Positions 1-8,933 are shown, counted from the stretch's first letter. The stretch is 44,909 bases of DNA from Candidatus Aminicenantota bacterium (GCA_020348385.1 CP070750.1:4181470-4226378), one strand, 5' to 3'. Made by a program: numbers and translations. The notes: a model not told the origin generated them from the letters alone.

Positions 1-843
1 GCCTTTTGTACGGGTGGCAACACCAAAGAGTATGCCGAATATTATTCGGGGAAACCCAATGAATACGGCGAATACATGGAGCTGTTCAACGGCATGGTAG
101 ACTCCATTTTGATGTGCAAAAAACCCACGATGTGCCGCGTAAACGGAATGAGGATTGCTGGAGGGCAGGAAATCGGGATGGCCTGCGATATTGCCCTTTC
201 TGCCGATACGGCCATTTTTGGCCAAGCGGGTCCCCGTCATGGCTCTGCTCCGGATGGCGGCTCATCTGATTTTCTCCCGTGGTTTTTGAGCATCGAAGAT
301 GCGATCTGGAATTGTGTGTCCTGTGAGCTCTGGAGCGCTTACAAGATGAAAAGGTTAGGGTTGATAAGTCAAGTGGTGCCTGTGATCAAGCAGGATGATA
401 AGTTTATCAAAAATCCGGCCGTTATCATCGATAGGTATGTCGATGATGGAGAGATCGTCTTTGGGGAATTTGTACGGGGTGAAGAGGGAAAAAAGGCCCG
501 GGAGTTTCTCAAAGCGGCCACGATCGATTTCCAGCTGCTAGACAAAGCCGTGCAGGATGTGGTTTGGAAATTCACCAATCTTTTTCCCGGATGTCTAATC
601 AAATCCCTGGATAGTGTTCGGGCGAAGAAAAAATTCTTCTGGGATATGGCCAAAAATTACAACCGTCATTGGTTGGCTGTGAACATGATGACCGAAGCCT
701 TTATGGGATTCCAGGCCTTTAACGCGAAAAAAATCACTGGCAATGACGTGATCGATTTTATCATGTACAGGCAACTGATCGCAGGTGGGAAAACGATCGA
801 TGAGGCTTTCATCGAGGCGGTCATGCCCAAACCCAAGGAGTGA
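1..843 (+). CDS. bamA: 6-oxocyclohex-1-ene-1-carbonyl-CoA hydrolase, 3' part (5' end outside window)
   Basis: The open frame runs in from base 1 (280 codons visible) to TGA at 841-843. It belongs to the crotonase superfamily and strongly resembles BamA/Oah, the ring-opening hydrolase of the benzoyl-CoA pathway that converts 6-oxocyclohex-1-ene-1-carbonyl-CoA to 3-hydroxypimelyl-CoA in the cytoplasm. Recognisable BamA stretches are GGNTKEYAEYYSG at the visible start, RVNGMRIAGGQEIGMACD, IFGQAGPRHGSAPDGG, and the late segment WLAVNMMTEAFMGFQAFN. Family members are about 380 residues, so roughly the first quarter is missing. BamA is the usual marker gene for anaerobic aromatic degradation. The following SDR, thiolase and DUF35 genes fit downstream beta-oxidation of the C7 dicarboxylyl-CoA. 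The family call is firm; substrate by homology only. Confidence 0.9.
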   Translation, partial: AFCTGGNTKEYAEYYSGKPNEYGEYMELFNGMVDSILMCKKPTMCRVNGMRIAGGQEIGMACDIALSADTAIFGQAGPRHGSAPDGGSSDFLPWFLSIEDAIWNCVSCELWSAYKMKRLGLISQVVPVIKQDDKFIKNPAVIIDRYVDDGEIVFGEFVRGEEGKKAREFLKAATIDFQLLDKAVQDVVWKFTNLFPGCLIKSLDSVRAKKKFFWDMAKNYNRHWLAVNMMTEAFMGFQAFNAKKITGNDVIDFIMYRQLIAGGKTIDEAFIEAVMPKPKE

Positions 844-879
844 TAGAATAAAAGTTTAAGATTTAGAAGGAGGAAATAA

Positions 880-1623
880 ATGGATTTAGAAGGAAATGTT
901 GCACTTATTACAGGCGGGAGCATGGGAATCGGCACGGCCATTTCTCTTAACATGGCTCAAAATGGTGCGGATGTGGCTTTGACATACCGGCGCCATGAAC
1001 AGGAAGCCATGGAAGTTGAGGAGAAGATCAAGGGGATGGGCCGTAAATCCAAAGCTTACAAGGTCGATGTATCAGAATTCGAAGCGGCTCAAAAACTTGT
1101 GAACGATATCATCCAGGAATTCGGGCATCTGGATATCCTGATCAACAATGCCGGGATGAACTGGGACGGCGTGGTCTGGAAAATGACCGAAGAACAATGG
1201 GATAAAGTTATCGATGTGGATCTTAAAGGGACTTTTAATTTTATCCGCGCCGTCGCTCCTCTGTTCAGAGAGCAAAAGGCCGGAAAGATCATCAACATCA
1301 CATCCATTAACGGGTTGAGGGGGAAGTTCGGGCAATCCAATTATTCGGCGGCCAAGGCTGGCACCATCGGCTTGACCAAAACCGTCGCCAGGGAGATGGG
1401 AAAGTACAATGTGAATGTCAATTCTGTGGCGCCTGGTATGATCCTGACAGATATGTTCAAGGACCTCCCCGAGGAAATCAAACAAAAAGCCGCGGATGAG
1501 ACCGTATTCAATCGTTTGGGGGATCCTGATGATGTGGCCCATATCGTGTCTTTTCTCGCGTCTGATAAATCCAGACACATAACTGGAGAGGTGATCAAGG
1601 TCGACGGCGGCCAGTATATTTAG
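880..1623 (+). CDS. SDR-family 3-hydroxyacyl-CoA / 3-oxoacyl reductase
   Basis: This 247-residue classical short-chain dehydrogenase has the Rossmann motif TGGSMGIG (11-18), NNAG (89-92), catalytic Ser142, and Tyr155 with Lys159 in YSAAK. The usual catalytic Asn of the NLKGTF motif is Asp114 here (DVDLKGTF), a variation also seen in other SDRs. The C-terminus DGGQYI is FabG-like. An AAGGAGG ribosome site lies about 7 bases before ATG at 880. It sits 36 bases after bamA and 9 bases before the thiolase, so the three look co-transcribed. In this setting it probably oxidises a 3-hydroxyacyl-CoA (3-hydroxypimelyl-CoA or a BbsCD-type substrate) with NAD(P). A fatty-acid-synthesis FabG role is less likely from the neighbours but not excluded by sequence. 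Confidence 0.8.
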   Translation: MDLEGNVALITGGSMGIGTAISLNMAQNGADVALTYRRHEQEAMEVEEKIKGMGRKSKAYKVDVSEFEAAQKLVNDIIQEFGHLDILINNAGMNWDGVVWKMTEEQWDKVIDVDLKGTFNFIRAVAPLFREQKAGKIINITSINGLRGKFGQSNYSAAKAGTIGLTKTVAREMGKYNVNVNSVAPGMILTDMFKDLPEEIKQKAADETVFNRLGDPDDVAHIVSFLASDKSRHITGEVIKVDGGQYI

Positions 1624-1632
1624 GAGGAATGT

Positions 1633-2802
1633 ATGGATCGAGTAGCCATTATTGGAGTTGGGCAGAGTGCCTTTGTGAGGGGATATCCGGGATCGATCAG
1701 AGAATTGGCGTTCGAGGGATTCAAAGAGGCCCTCGAGGACGCAAAAATCTCTGTATCGGATATCGGGGCATCCATCGTCTGCTCGGCGCCTGAATACGAC
1801 AAACAGCGCTCCCCGTCCGGGGTTTTCGCTGAATACCTGGGATTGACTCCACAGCCCACGTTTTATTTGGAGAGCTTGTGTTCATCGACAAGCATGGGCC
1901 TGAGGATGGCCTATTCATTGGTCAAATCCGGGCTTCATGATGTGGTGGCTGTCCTGGGGTTCCAGAAAATGTCTGAGATATCCTCTGCTGAGTCGCAGGA
2001 AAGGATGGGACGCGGGGCGGACATCCAGTGGGAGAGTCCGTTCGGCACGATGATGCCCGCCTATTATGCCATGTTCGCCAAGGCGCATATGGAAAAATAT
2101 GGAACGACCCTTGAGGATATGGCGCTTGTGAGGGTTAAATCTGCCACCTATGGACAGGTAAATGAGAAAGCCCTTTTCCGGAAGCCGGTGGCTTTGGAGA
2201 GTTTTTCCGATCCGGAACATTTCATGTCGGGCCCTGTCTCGAGTCCGCTGCGTGTGGGAGATTGTTGCGCCAATGCCGATGGAAGCTCCTGCTTGATCGT
2301 GGCCAGCGAAGAAAAGGCCAGGTCTTTTAGCCAGAAACCGGTCTGGATTCTGGGATTGGGGGCCGCTTCGGCCAGCGTGAACATGTCGGGACGAGACATA
2401 TTCACAGGGCTCGCTGTTGCCAGACAGGCTGGAGAACAAGCCTACAAGATGGCCGGCATCGAACCCAAAGATGTCGATGTGGCCGAGGTGCACGACTGCT
2501 TCACGATTTCAGAGATCCTGGCCTACGAAGATTTGGGATTTGCCGAACCCGGTGAGGGAAAGGATTTGATCAAAGGCAAAGAGACGTATCGGGAAGGATC
2601 CATCCCGGTGAATGTGGACGGTGGATTGCTTTCTAAAGGCCATCCCATCGGAGCCACAGGAGGCTCCCAGATTAGGACAATCGTCCTTGAATTAAGAGGA
2701 GAGGCCGGGGAAATGCAGGTGAAGGATCCTAAAATCGGGCTCGTTCACAACATTGGGGGTGTGGGATTGTACGGGACGGTTAGCATTTTGGGGAGGGAGT
2801 GA
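1633..2802 (+). CDS. SCP-x/BbsB-type thiolase
   Basis: This 389-residue thiolase-fold protein is of the lipid-transfer (SCP-x) type, which acts together with a DUF35 partner. Active-site residues visible are Cys83 (LCSSTSMGL), His287 (EVHDCF) and His337 (SKGHPIGATGG). It starts at ATG 1633 with AGGAGG just upstream and ends at TGA 2800-2802, one base before the next start, so it is translationally coupled to the DUF35 gene. The pairing of an SCP-x thiolase with a small Zn-ribbon protein matches BbsAB, benzoylsuccinyl-CoA thiolase of anaerobic toluene degradation, as well as sterol side-chain thiolases. Next to bamA it most likely cleaves a 3-oxoacyl-CoA such as 3-oxopimelyl-CoA or an aryl-substituted analogue. 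The exact substrate cannot be read from sequence. Confidence 0.85.
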   Translation: MDRVAIIGVGQSAFVRGYPGSIRELAFEGFKEALEDAKISVSDIGASIVCSAPEYDKQRSPSGVFAEYLGLTPQPTFYLESLCSSTSMGLRMAYSLVKSGLHDVVAVLGFQKMSEISSAESQERMGRGADIQWESPFGTMMPAYYAMFAKAHMEKYGTTLEDMALVRVKSATYGQVNEKALFRKPVALESFSDPEHFMSGPVSSPLRVGDCCANADGSSCLIVASEEKARSFSQKPVWILGLGAASASVNMSGRDIFTGLAVARQAGEQAYKMAGIEPKDVDVAEVHDCFTISEILAYEDLGFAEPGEGKDLIKGKETYREGSIPVNVDGGLLSKGHPIGATGGSQIRTIVLELRGEAGEMQVKDPKIGLVHNIGGVGLYGTVSILGRE

Positions 2803-2803
2803 A

Positions 2804-3238
2804 ATGAGCAAAAAAAAAGAGATCGACGACCGCTTTAAGAGATTCGGGACTGTGAGTTTCACTTCAGTCACAAAAGTGAATGATTTCATAGATCAGCTGG
2901 ATCAGGGCAAAGTCATGGGAAATCGGTGTGTTGAATGCGGGATGGTCTTTTTTCCTCCCCGGGCAGATTGCTATAAGTGTCTTGCCAGCAATATGGAATG
3001 GTTTGAAATCAAAGGCACAGGTAAACTGGTAACTTACAGTAAATTGAAGTTCGCCCCAGTGGGTTTCGAAGATGATCTGCCTTACAGCATCGCTGTCGTG
3101 GATTTTGGAGATTGCAAGATATTTGGACGGATTGCCAGCGATATTCCGGATGAAGACGTTCAGATAGGAATGGCCATGAAGACGGCTGCCAACAAGCTTC
3201 CGAGTGGGCAGCTGAACTATGTCTTTACGAAAGCATAA
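2804..3238 (+). CDS. DUF35 / BbsA-like Zn-ribbon OB-fold protein, thiolase partner
   Basis: The ATG at 2804 follows the thiolase stop by one base and gives 144 residues. An upstream in-frame start inside the thiolase gene is possible but less natural. A rubredoxin-like zinc ribbon has ligands Cys42, Cys45, Cys56 and Cys59 (RCVECGMVFFPPRADCYKC). An OB-fold half follows (GKLVTYSKLKFAPVGF, then YSIAVVDFGDCKIFGRI). DUF35 proteins bind acyl-CoA and form complexes with SCP-x type thiolases. BbsA in the benzylsuccinate route is the closest biochemical precedent. Direct coupling to the thiolase implies an obligate subunit rather than an independent enzyme. Confidence 0.85.
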   Translation: MSKKKEIDDRFKRFGTVSFTSVTKVNDFIDQLDQGKVMGNRCVECGMVFFPPRADCYKCLASNMEWFEIKGTGKLVTYSKLKFAPVGFEDDLPYSIAVVDFGDCKIFGRIASDIPDEDVQIGMAMKTAANKLPSGQLNYVFTKA

Positions 3239-3344
3239 AGGACTCCGCCAACCCGCCGCAAGCCGTCTTGCTCCACCCAACGCCTACCCACCCCACCCAA
3301 CTTTTTAATGTACAATTATTTGAAAGGATGGTATGTTTTTTTAA

Positions 3345-4235
3345 ATGAGCGACAGCAAAGGCAGTACGGGTCTTCTTGATATCAAATTGCACAAACCTCA
3401 GTCCATCGAGGAAGCCGTGAAGCTGTTGGGAGATTTGGAAGATGCCAAGCTTGTGGCGGGTGGCACAGACCTTTTGGTGGATATCAAACAAGGCCTTATC
3501 ACAGCCAAAAACCTGATTTCTCTTCAGAATATCCAAAGCCTCAGGGGAATCTGGGAAGAAACCGGAAAAATATGGATCGGTGCGATGATGACTCCGAAGG
3601 AGATCCAAACAGACAGCCTGATAAACCAGCATGTGCCTTCTCTGTCAGATGCTGCCCGTTCGATAGCCGCGACACAGATTCGTTCCATGGCAACTATCGG
3701 TGGGAATGTCGCCAGCGCCGTACCTTCAGCAGATATGCCTCCGCCCTTGATAGCAGCAGAAGCTTCGGGAGTTTTAGATTGTGGGACTTCCCGAGAAATC
3801 AGCTTGGCAGAATTTTTCACAGGCGCGAGGGAAACAATATGTGGAGCAGCAGAAGTGCTGGCATCCGTTTGGATCCCCATCCCTCCGCCTAGAACTGGCA
3901 GCTCCTACCAGAAACTTGCCCTTCGCGAAGCCAATGCTCTTGCCGTTGTCGGTGTGGCCTCCCAAATATCTCTGAGCGGAGATAAAATAGCTAAAGCCAA
4001 TATCGTTCTCGGTGCGGTGGCTCCCACTCCAATTTTGGCATTGAAAGCCTCTGAATCTTTACGCGGGCAACGCCCATCTGAAAGCTTATTCGAGGAAGCC
4101 GCTTATCTCGCCAAGCAAGCTGCAAAGCCTATCTCGGACATCCGCGCTTCCGCCTGGTACCGGAAAGAATTGATCCCGATTTTGACCCGTAGATCCTTGG
4201 ACGTGGCTTGGGTACGTGTCCGAGAACAATCATGA
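3345..4235 (+). CDS. Molybdenum hydroxylase FAD-binding subunit (CoxM/HcrB family)
   Basis: This 296-residue protein has the FAD-binding PCMH motif VAGGTDLLVD (37-46) and ATIGGNVASAVPSAD (117-130), and then the CO-dehydrogenase flavoprotein C-terminal domain. It would pass electrons between the 2Fe-2S clusters and NAD or ferredoxin in a xanthine-oxidase-type complex. Only two cysteines appear in the middle of the chain, so the extra [4Fe-4S] insertion of the 4-hydroxybenzoyl-CoA reductase beta subunit is absent. The gene overlaps the next by ATGA (4232-4235), so it is coupled to the catalytic subunit. The ribosome site is weak (AAAGGA about 14 bases before ATG). A complex acting on an aromatic or N-heterocyclic acyl-CoA or aldehyde is plausible from context. 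Confidence 0.85.
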   Translation: MSDSKGSTGLLDIKLHKPQSIEEAVKLLGDLEDAKLVAGGTDLLVDIKQGLITAKNLISLQNIQSLRGIWEETGKIWIGAMMTPKEIQTDSLINQHVPSLSDAARSIAATQIRSMATIGGNVASAVPSADMPPPLIAAEASGVLDCGTSREISLAEFFTGARETICGAAEVLASVWIPIPPPRTGSSYQKLALREANALAVVGVASQISLSGDKIAKANIVLGAVAPTPILALKASESLRGQRPSESLFEEAAYLAKQAAKPISDIRASAWYRKELIPILTRRSLDVAWVRVREQS

Positions 4236-7099
4236 ACGAGAAGGGAAAAGTCCATCGTGTCATCGCGTTGAAAGTCAACGGGGAAAAACACGCCGTGGCA
4301 ATCCAAGACGGCGAGACTCTCCTGGATGTCTTGAGAGATAAGCTGAGACTGACCGGGACAAAAAAAGGGTGCAATCATGGTGTCTGTGGAGCATGCACGG
4401 TTCTCATCGATGGAGAACCTAAAAACAGCTGTCTTTTATTGGCCGTTTCCTGTGAGAATATTGATGTCACGACCATCGAGGGCATCGCTCAAGATGGACG
4501 GCTTCACCCTCTCCAGCGTTCCTTTATCATCCATGGTGCTGTCCAGTGCGGTTTCTGCTCTCCAGGAATGATCCTCAGTGCCTATGCTTTGATCGAGCGG
4601 CGACCAAATCCCTCGGACGAAGAGATCAAGCGGGCTCTCTCCGGGAACCTCTGTCGATGCACAGGGTATGTGCGTATCATGGATGCCATCAGGAATTGGG
4701 AAAAATATAAAGGGACAGAAGAATCTCCGTTTTTTCCTCAGGATTTGGATCGGTTTGTGACAGTGGGCAAAAGTCTTCCCCGGGTAGATGCAGCGGATAA
4801 AGTGACAGGCCGGGCAAAATACACGGCTGACCTTTCCTTCCAGGACATGCTTTACGGCAAGATCTTGACTTCTCCGAACGCTCATGCGCGGATAAAGTCC
4901 ATCGAGACAGGCAAGGCCAAGAAAGTGGAAGGAGTCAAACTCGTTCTCACGGCCAAAGATGTACCGGACATCACCTATGGCGTTAATCCCCCACGTTACG
5001 ATGAGCATATCTTGGCCAAGGAAAAAGTCAGGCATGTCGGGGATGAAGTTGCTGCTGTTATCGCTTGCGACGAGGATACGGCCAAAAGGGCGCTGGCTTT
5101 GATCGAAGTGGAATATGAAGAGCTTCCAGCCGTGTTCGATCCCATCGAAGCGATCAAAGAAGATGCCCCTCAAATTCATGATAGATATAAGAACAACATC
5201 AACACGCATGTGGACCATCATTTTGGAGATGTGGAAAAAGGATTTGCAGAGGCAGACTATGTCCGCGAAGAAAAATTCTTGGGAAATCATGTCTACCAAA
5301 GCCCGATCGAACCTCACGCTTCCATCGCGACCTGGGAGGATGATGGTTCAACCCTTGTGCTTTATGTATCCACGCAAGTTCCCCATTATCTGCAGTACAT
5401 GGTCGCGAGGGTGCTGGATATGCCGTTGGGCCGAATCCGCATTATTCGTCCCCCCGTTGGGGGAGGGTTTGGGGGCAAGCTCGACACCACCTCGCAGGAT
5501 CTGATCTCAGCCATCGCTTCCCAAAGATTGGGGCGGCCGGTCAAGATGGTTTACACCCGCAAGGAAATGTTCCTCCACGGACGGGGACGACACAAACAGC
5601 ACATGCAGTTCAAGATCGGGATGAAGAAGGACGGAACTCTGACTGCTGTGCAAAGCCGGATCCACCTGGATGGAGGAGCCTATTCGTCCTATGGGGTCAT
5701 AACCGTCTACTATGCGGGAAGCATGATCCCTACCCTTTACAAATTCCCCAATTACAAATACGAAGGTTTCCGGATCATGACCAATAAACCGGCCTGCGGA
5801 GCCATGCGCGGGCATGGAGCTCCCCAGCCGCGGTTCGCCTTCGAATCGTTGTTGAGCATGATGGCCGATGATCTGGGGATCGATCCAATAGAGATCCGGT
5901 TGCGCAATGCCATGGAGCCAAACTGGCGGACCTGCAATGAATTGGACATCCGTAGCTGTGAATTTCGCCAGACACTGGAACGGGTGAGGGAGAAATCGGG
6001 TTGGTCCGATAAATACGCCAAGCTTTCGGCGGGAAAAGGGATCGGGATCGGCTGCGGCGGTTTCGTCTCCGGAGCTGGTTATGCCAAGTATCGGGGTCAG
6101 GTTCAACTCAGCTCTGAAAAAACGCTCGAGCCCTTCGTCAAAAAAGCCACGTTTCCCCATTCCAATGCCATCGTCAAAATCAGCGAGGATGGGACAGCAG
6201 CCGTCCTTTTGATACTGGCAGCCGAAATCGGCCAGGGTGCATTGACAGTCCTTTCTCAGATGTGTGCAGAATCCCTTGGGATCAGCTTGAGTCGGGTGCG
6301 CATTCGAAGCGAGGATACTGATATCAGCCCTCTTGATCTGGGAGCCTATTCCTCTCGGACTACGCTGATGGGAGGAAATGCGGTTGTCCGTGCAAGTCAA
6401 GATGTGCTCAAGAAACTCTATGGAGTTGTTGGCAAAATATGGGATTGTGATCCGCTAGATCTTGAAGCCGCAGACAATCAAATTCGTCATAAAAAAGATC
6501 GTTCGAAGGTTATGGAATGGGCAGAAGCTGCACGAAAGTATTTTAATGACAACGGCCCCTTAGTCGGCACAGGATGGTACAAACCTCCTTCAGGCCTTGG
6601 AGGGGATTACAAAGGGGCTGCAGTCGGCACAAGCCCCTCCTTCTCCTTCTCAAGTTCGGTGTGTGAATGCCGTGTGGATCTTGAAACGGGTAAGGTGAAA
6701 ATTGAAAAAATCACTGACTTCCATGATTGCGGTACCCCAATAAATCCCCAGGCTGTGCACGGCCAGGTGGAGGGAGCGGTCGTGATGGGCTCCGGTGAAG
6801 TGTTGATGGAAGATGTGGCTTACGATGGCAAAGGAAACATACTCAATCCCAATCTCCATGACTATTTGTTGATGACAATCATGGACGCACCTAAAATTTT
6901 CAGCGGAATAGTCGATTCTTTCGAGCCCGAAGGCCCTTATGGCGCAAAAGAAGTGGGGGAAGGGGCCACTCTTCCGGTGCTGGCGTCTGTGGCTCATGCC
7001 ATTGCCAATGCCACGGGCGTGTGGATTAAGGAGCTCCCGATCACCCCGGAAAAAATCCTAAAAGCGTTAGAAAAGTCGAAAAGGGGGAAAAAACCATGA
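4232..7099 (+). CDS. Molybdenum hydroxylase, fused 2Fe-2S and molybdopterin catalytic subunit
   Basis: ATG at 4232 overlaps the preceding stop (ATGA) and gives 955 residues. Residues 10-165 are a CoxS/HcrC-like domain with plant-type 2Fe-2S ligands Cys47, 52, 55, 67 and the second cluster Cys106, 109, 141, 143 (CGFC, CRC). The rest is a CoxL/HcrA-like molybdopterin domain with GGGFGGKLD, ACGAMRGHGAPQ, EIGQGALTVLSQ and the catalytic Glu at about 910 in KEVGEG. In most relatives these two domains are separate proteins, so this is a gene fusion. The active-site motif differs from CO dehydrogenase, which has a Cys-bound Cu in its loop. It therefore looks like an aromatic acyl-CoA reductase, aldehyde oxidase or xanthine-dehydrogenase-like enzyme. 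Proximity to bamA favours an aromatic substrate. Confidence 0.85.
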   Translation: MNEKGKVHRVIALKVNGEKHAVAIQDGETLLDVLRDKLRLTGTKKGCNHGVCGACTVLIDGEPKNSCLLLAVSCENIDVTTIEGIAQDGRLHPLQRSFIIHGAVQCGFCSPGMILSAYALIERRPNPSDEEIKRALSGNLCRCTGYVRIMDAIRNWEKYKGTEESPFFPQDLDRFVTVGKSLPRVDAADKVTGRAKYTADLSFQDMLYGKILTSPNAHARIKSIETGKAKKVEGVKLVLTAKDVPDITYGVNPPRYDEHILAKEKVRHVGDEVAAVIACDEDTAKRALALIEVEYEELPAVFDPIEAIKEDAPQIHDRYKNNINTHVDHHFGDVEKGFAEADYVREEKFLGNHVYQSPIEPHASIATWEDDGSTLVLYVSTQVPHYLQYMVARVLDMPLGRIRIIRPPVGGGFGGKLDTTSQDLISAIASQRLGRPVKMVYTRKEMFLHGRGRHKQHMQFKIGMKKDGTLTAVQSRIHLDGGAYSSYGVITVYYAGSMIPTLYKFPNYKYEGFRIMTNKPACGAMRGHGAPQPRFAFESLLSMMADDLGIDPIEIRLRNAMEPNWRTCNELDIRSCEFRQTLERVREKSGWSDKYAKLSAGKGIGIGCGGFVSGAGYAKYRGQVQLSSEKTLEPFVKKATFPHSNAIVKISEDGTAAVLLILAAEIGQGALTVLSQMCAESLGISLSRVRIRSEDTDISPLDLGAYSSRTTLMGGNAVVRASQDVLKKLYGVVGKIWDCDPLDLEAADNQIRHKKDRSKVMEWAEAARKYFNDNGPLVGTGWYKPPSGLGGDYKGAAVGTSPSFSFSSSVCECRVDLETGKVKIEKITDFHDCGTPINPQAVHGQVEGAVVMGSGEVLMEDVAYDGKGNILNPNLHDYLLMTIMDAPKIFSGIVDSFEPEGPYGAKEVGEGATLPVLASVAHAIANATGVWIKELPITPEKILKALEKSKRGKKP

Positions 7100-8022
7100 G
7101 CAAGATCAAAAAAACGCCCAAGATTCCTTTCAAGAAGAGATTTCTCGAAAGCGAAAAAAGGTTTCAAGATCTCTTAGATCATCTCCCTGTCGGAGTCTAC
7201 AGGACCACGCCGGATGGAAAAATCATCGAGGCGAATCAGGCTCTGGCGGATATGTTGGGCTATGAGAGGCATGAAGATTTGAAGGACATCAATGTCAAGG
7301 ATTTTTATGTGCGAGCAGAAGATCGGGCAGAACACCTCAAAGAGCTTGATTTGCAGGGGACTTTTTGCACGGAGTTCGAGCTCCGCCGCAAAGATGGACA
7401 GACCATCTGGGGAAGAGATTATCCTCGAGCTGTTGTCGGATCTGGAGGAAAAATCAACTACTACGACGGCATTTTGCTGGATATCACAAAGCAGAAAAAT
7501 GCCGAAGAAGAGTTGAAAGGAGCGTTGTATAAATTGGAAACCCTTTCCCTTGCGGACGATCTGACAGGTCTGTACAACCGGCGGGGATTTTTTACCATCG
7601 CTGTCGAGCATTTCAAAATGGCGGACCGACAGAGGGAAAAAATGTTCTTGCTCTTTATGGATTTGGATAATCTCAAAAACATTAACGATACGTTCGGTCA
7701 TCATATGGGAGATCAAGCCCTTGTGTGTGTCTCGGATATACTTAAGGGAAATTTTCGAAGTGTGGACGTCAAAGGAAGGATGGGCGGTGATGAATTTGCT
7801 GTGTTTCTGGTGGGTGCTTCGCGAGAAGGCATGGAAGCGGCAGAATCAAGGTTGAGAAAAAAAATCGAGATGTTTAACGAAAACAAAGAAAAACCGTTTC
7901 AACTGTCCGTCAGCATGGGCGCCTCCTATTATGATCCTTTACATCCCTGTACGATCGATGAACTTTTGGTGAGAGCCGACAAAATCATGTATGAGGAAAA
8001 GCGCCGAAAAGGCCGGTCTTGA
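7096..8022 (+). CDS. PAS-GGDEF diguanylate cyclase
   Basis: This 308-residue soluble protein has a PAS domain at about 18-135 (FQDLLDHLPVGVYRTTPDGK, ending GILLDITKQKNAEEEL) and a GGDEF domain at about 150-305. The signature GGDEF is intact at 230-234, and the product-inhibition I-site RxxD (Arg221, Asp224) lies the canonical five residues upstream. An active, feedback-inhibited c-di-GMP synthase is therefore expected. No transmembrane segment is seen. Its ATG overlaps the stop of the molybdenum hydroxylase gene (ATGA, 7096-7099), so its translation is tied to that enzyme. That is an unusual genomic link between c-di-GMP signalling and a catabolic redox enzyme. What the PAS domain senses is unknown. 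Confidence 0.92.
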   Translation: MSKIKKTPKIPFKKRFLESEKRFQDLLDHLPVGVYRTTPDGKIIEANQALADMLGYERHEDLKDINVKDFYVRAEDRAEHLKELDLQGTFCTEFELRRKDGQTIWGRDYPRAVVGSGGKINYYDGILLDITKQKNAEEELKGALYKLETLSLADDLTGLYNRRGFFTIAVEHFKMADRQREKMFLLFMDLDNLKNINDTFGHHMGDQALVCVSDILKGNFRSVDVKGRMGGDEFAVFLVGASREGMEAAESRLRKKIEMFNENKEKPFQLSVSMGASYYDPLHPCTIDELLVRADKIMYEEKRRKGRS

Positions 8023-8033
8023 GTTTTTAGATC

Positions 8034-8918
8034 TTAAATTTCTTTGATGATTTCGGCCATCCGTTTGATGTATTCCGGATTGGTCCCGCAGCATCCCCCG
8101 ATGATACTGGCCCCGTTTTTGATCATATCCGGGATGAATCGGATATAGTCTTCGATGCTCTGTTCATAAGAGACCTCGCCATCATCAGATAGGGATGGTT
8201 TTCCAGCGTTGGCTTGAGCGATAATGGAGAGAGAAGTGTTTTCTCGAATGGCCTTAATCAGGTCAACCATCTCTTCGCTGTCCAGGGTGCAGTTTATCCC
8301 GATTATTGGGACTCCCTCTTTTTCCAACTCCCCCACACACTGGTTTACGCTGTTTCCCCATTCCGTGAAAAATCTCCTCGGTCCTATCTTAAAAGTCATG
8401 GTGACAAAGACCGGTTTATCGGTGACATGCCGTGCCCCTTGCAGAGCGCAGAGGGCTTCCATAAGATCGTACTGTGTCTCTATCAACAGAAAATCCACAC
8501 CCCCATCGGCCAAACCTTTGGCTTGTTCTGCATAGGCGGCCTCGAATTGTGTTTCCTCATAATCTCCTACGGGGCTGAGGAATTTTCCTATTGGCCCGAT
8601 GCTACCCCCAACGAATTTTCCTTCAGGCCTAACCTCAGTGGCATTTCGAGCAGCTGCCAGGTTCAGCTCGTAGCACCTGTCTCCGAGATCGTAAGACTCC
8701 AATTTGATTTGGCTGCCGCCAAAACTGTTGGTCAGCACAGCATCGGAACCGGCATCGAAGTAGCTTTTGTGAATTTTTTGCACGACATCAGGTTTTTCCA
8801 CATTCCACGATTCAGGGCATCCCCCCTGGGGGAATCCGTGGGCAATCAGTTCTGTTCCCATGCCGCCATCGAGCAGGACGATCCTTTTTTTTAGGGCTCC
8901 GAAAATCGTTTCGCTCAT
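8034..8918 (-). CDS. Homocysteine S-methyltransferase family protein
   Basis: This 294-residue TIM-barrel protein belongs to the MetH N-domain/BHMT family. It opens with VLLDGGMGTELI and keeps the three zinc-binding cysteines, one in GINCTLD and two in GGCCGTNPEYI near the C-terminus. The family moves a methyl group from a donor to homocysteine or a related thiol. No cobalamin or folate domain is attached, so it is either a stand-alone S-methylmethionine/betaine-type enzyme or one half of a split corrinoid system. It lies 15 bases downstream of a RACo-like corrinoid activator on the same strand, which favours the second option. It converges with the diguanylate cyclase gene with only 11 bases between them. 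Confidence 0.82.
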   Translation of the reverse strand: MSETIFGALKKRIVLLDGGMGTELIAHGFPQGGCPESWNVEKPDVVQKIHKSYFDAGSDAVLTNSFGGSQIKLESYDLGDRCYELNLAAARNATEVRPEGKFVGGSIGPIGKFLSPVGDYEETQFEAAYAEQAKGLADGGVDFLLIETQYDLMEALCALQGARHVTDKPVFVTMTFKIGPRRFFTEWGNSVNQCVGELEKEGVPIIGINCTLDSEEMVDLIKAIRENTSLSIIAQANAGKPSLSDDGEVSYEQSIEDYIRFIPDMIKNGASIIGGCCGTNPEYIKRMAEIIKEI

Positions 8919-8933
8919 CCCAAGACACCTTTT

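Noticed and set aside
4208..4231. TTG start eight codons upstream for the molybdenum hydroxylase large subunit
   Set aside because: ATG 4232 overlaps the previous stop (ATGA) and directly starts the conserved domain; the extension lies within the FAD subunit gene.
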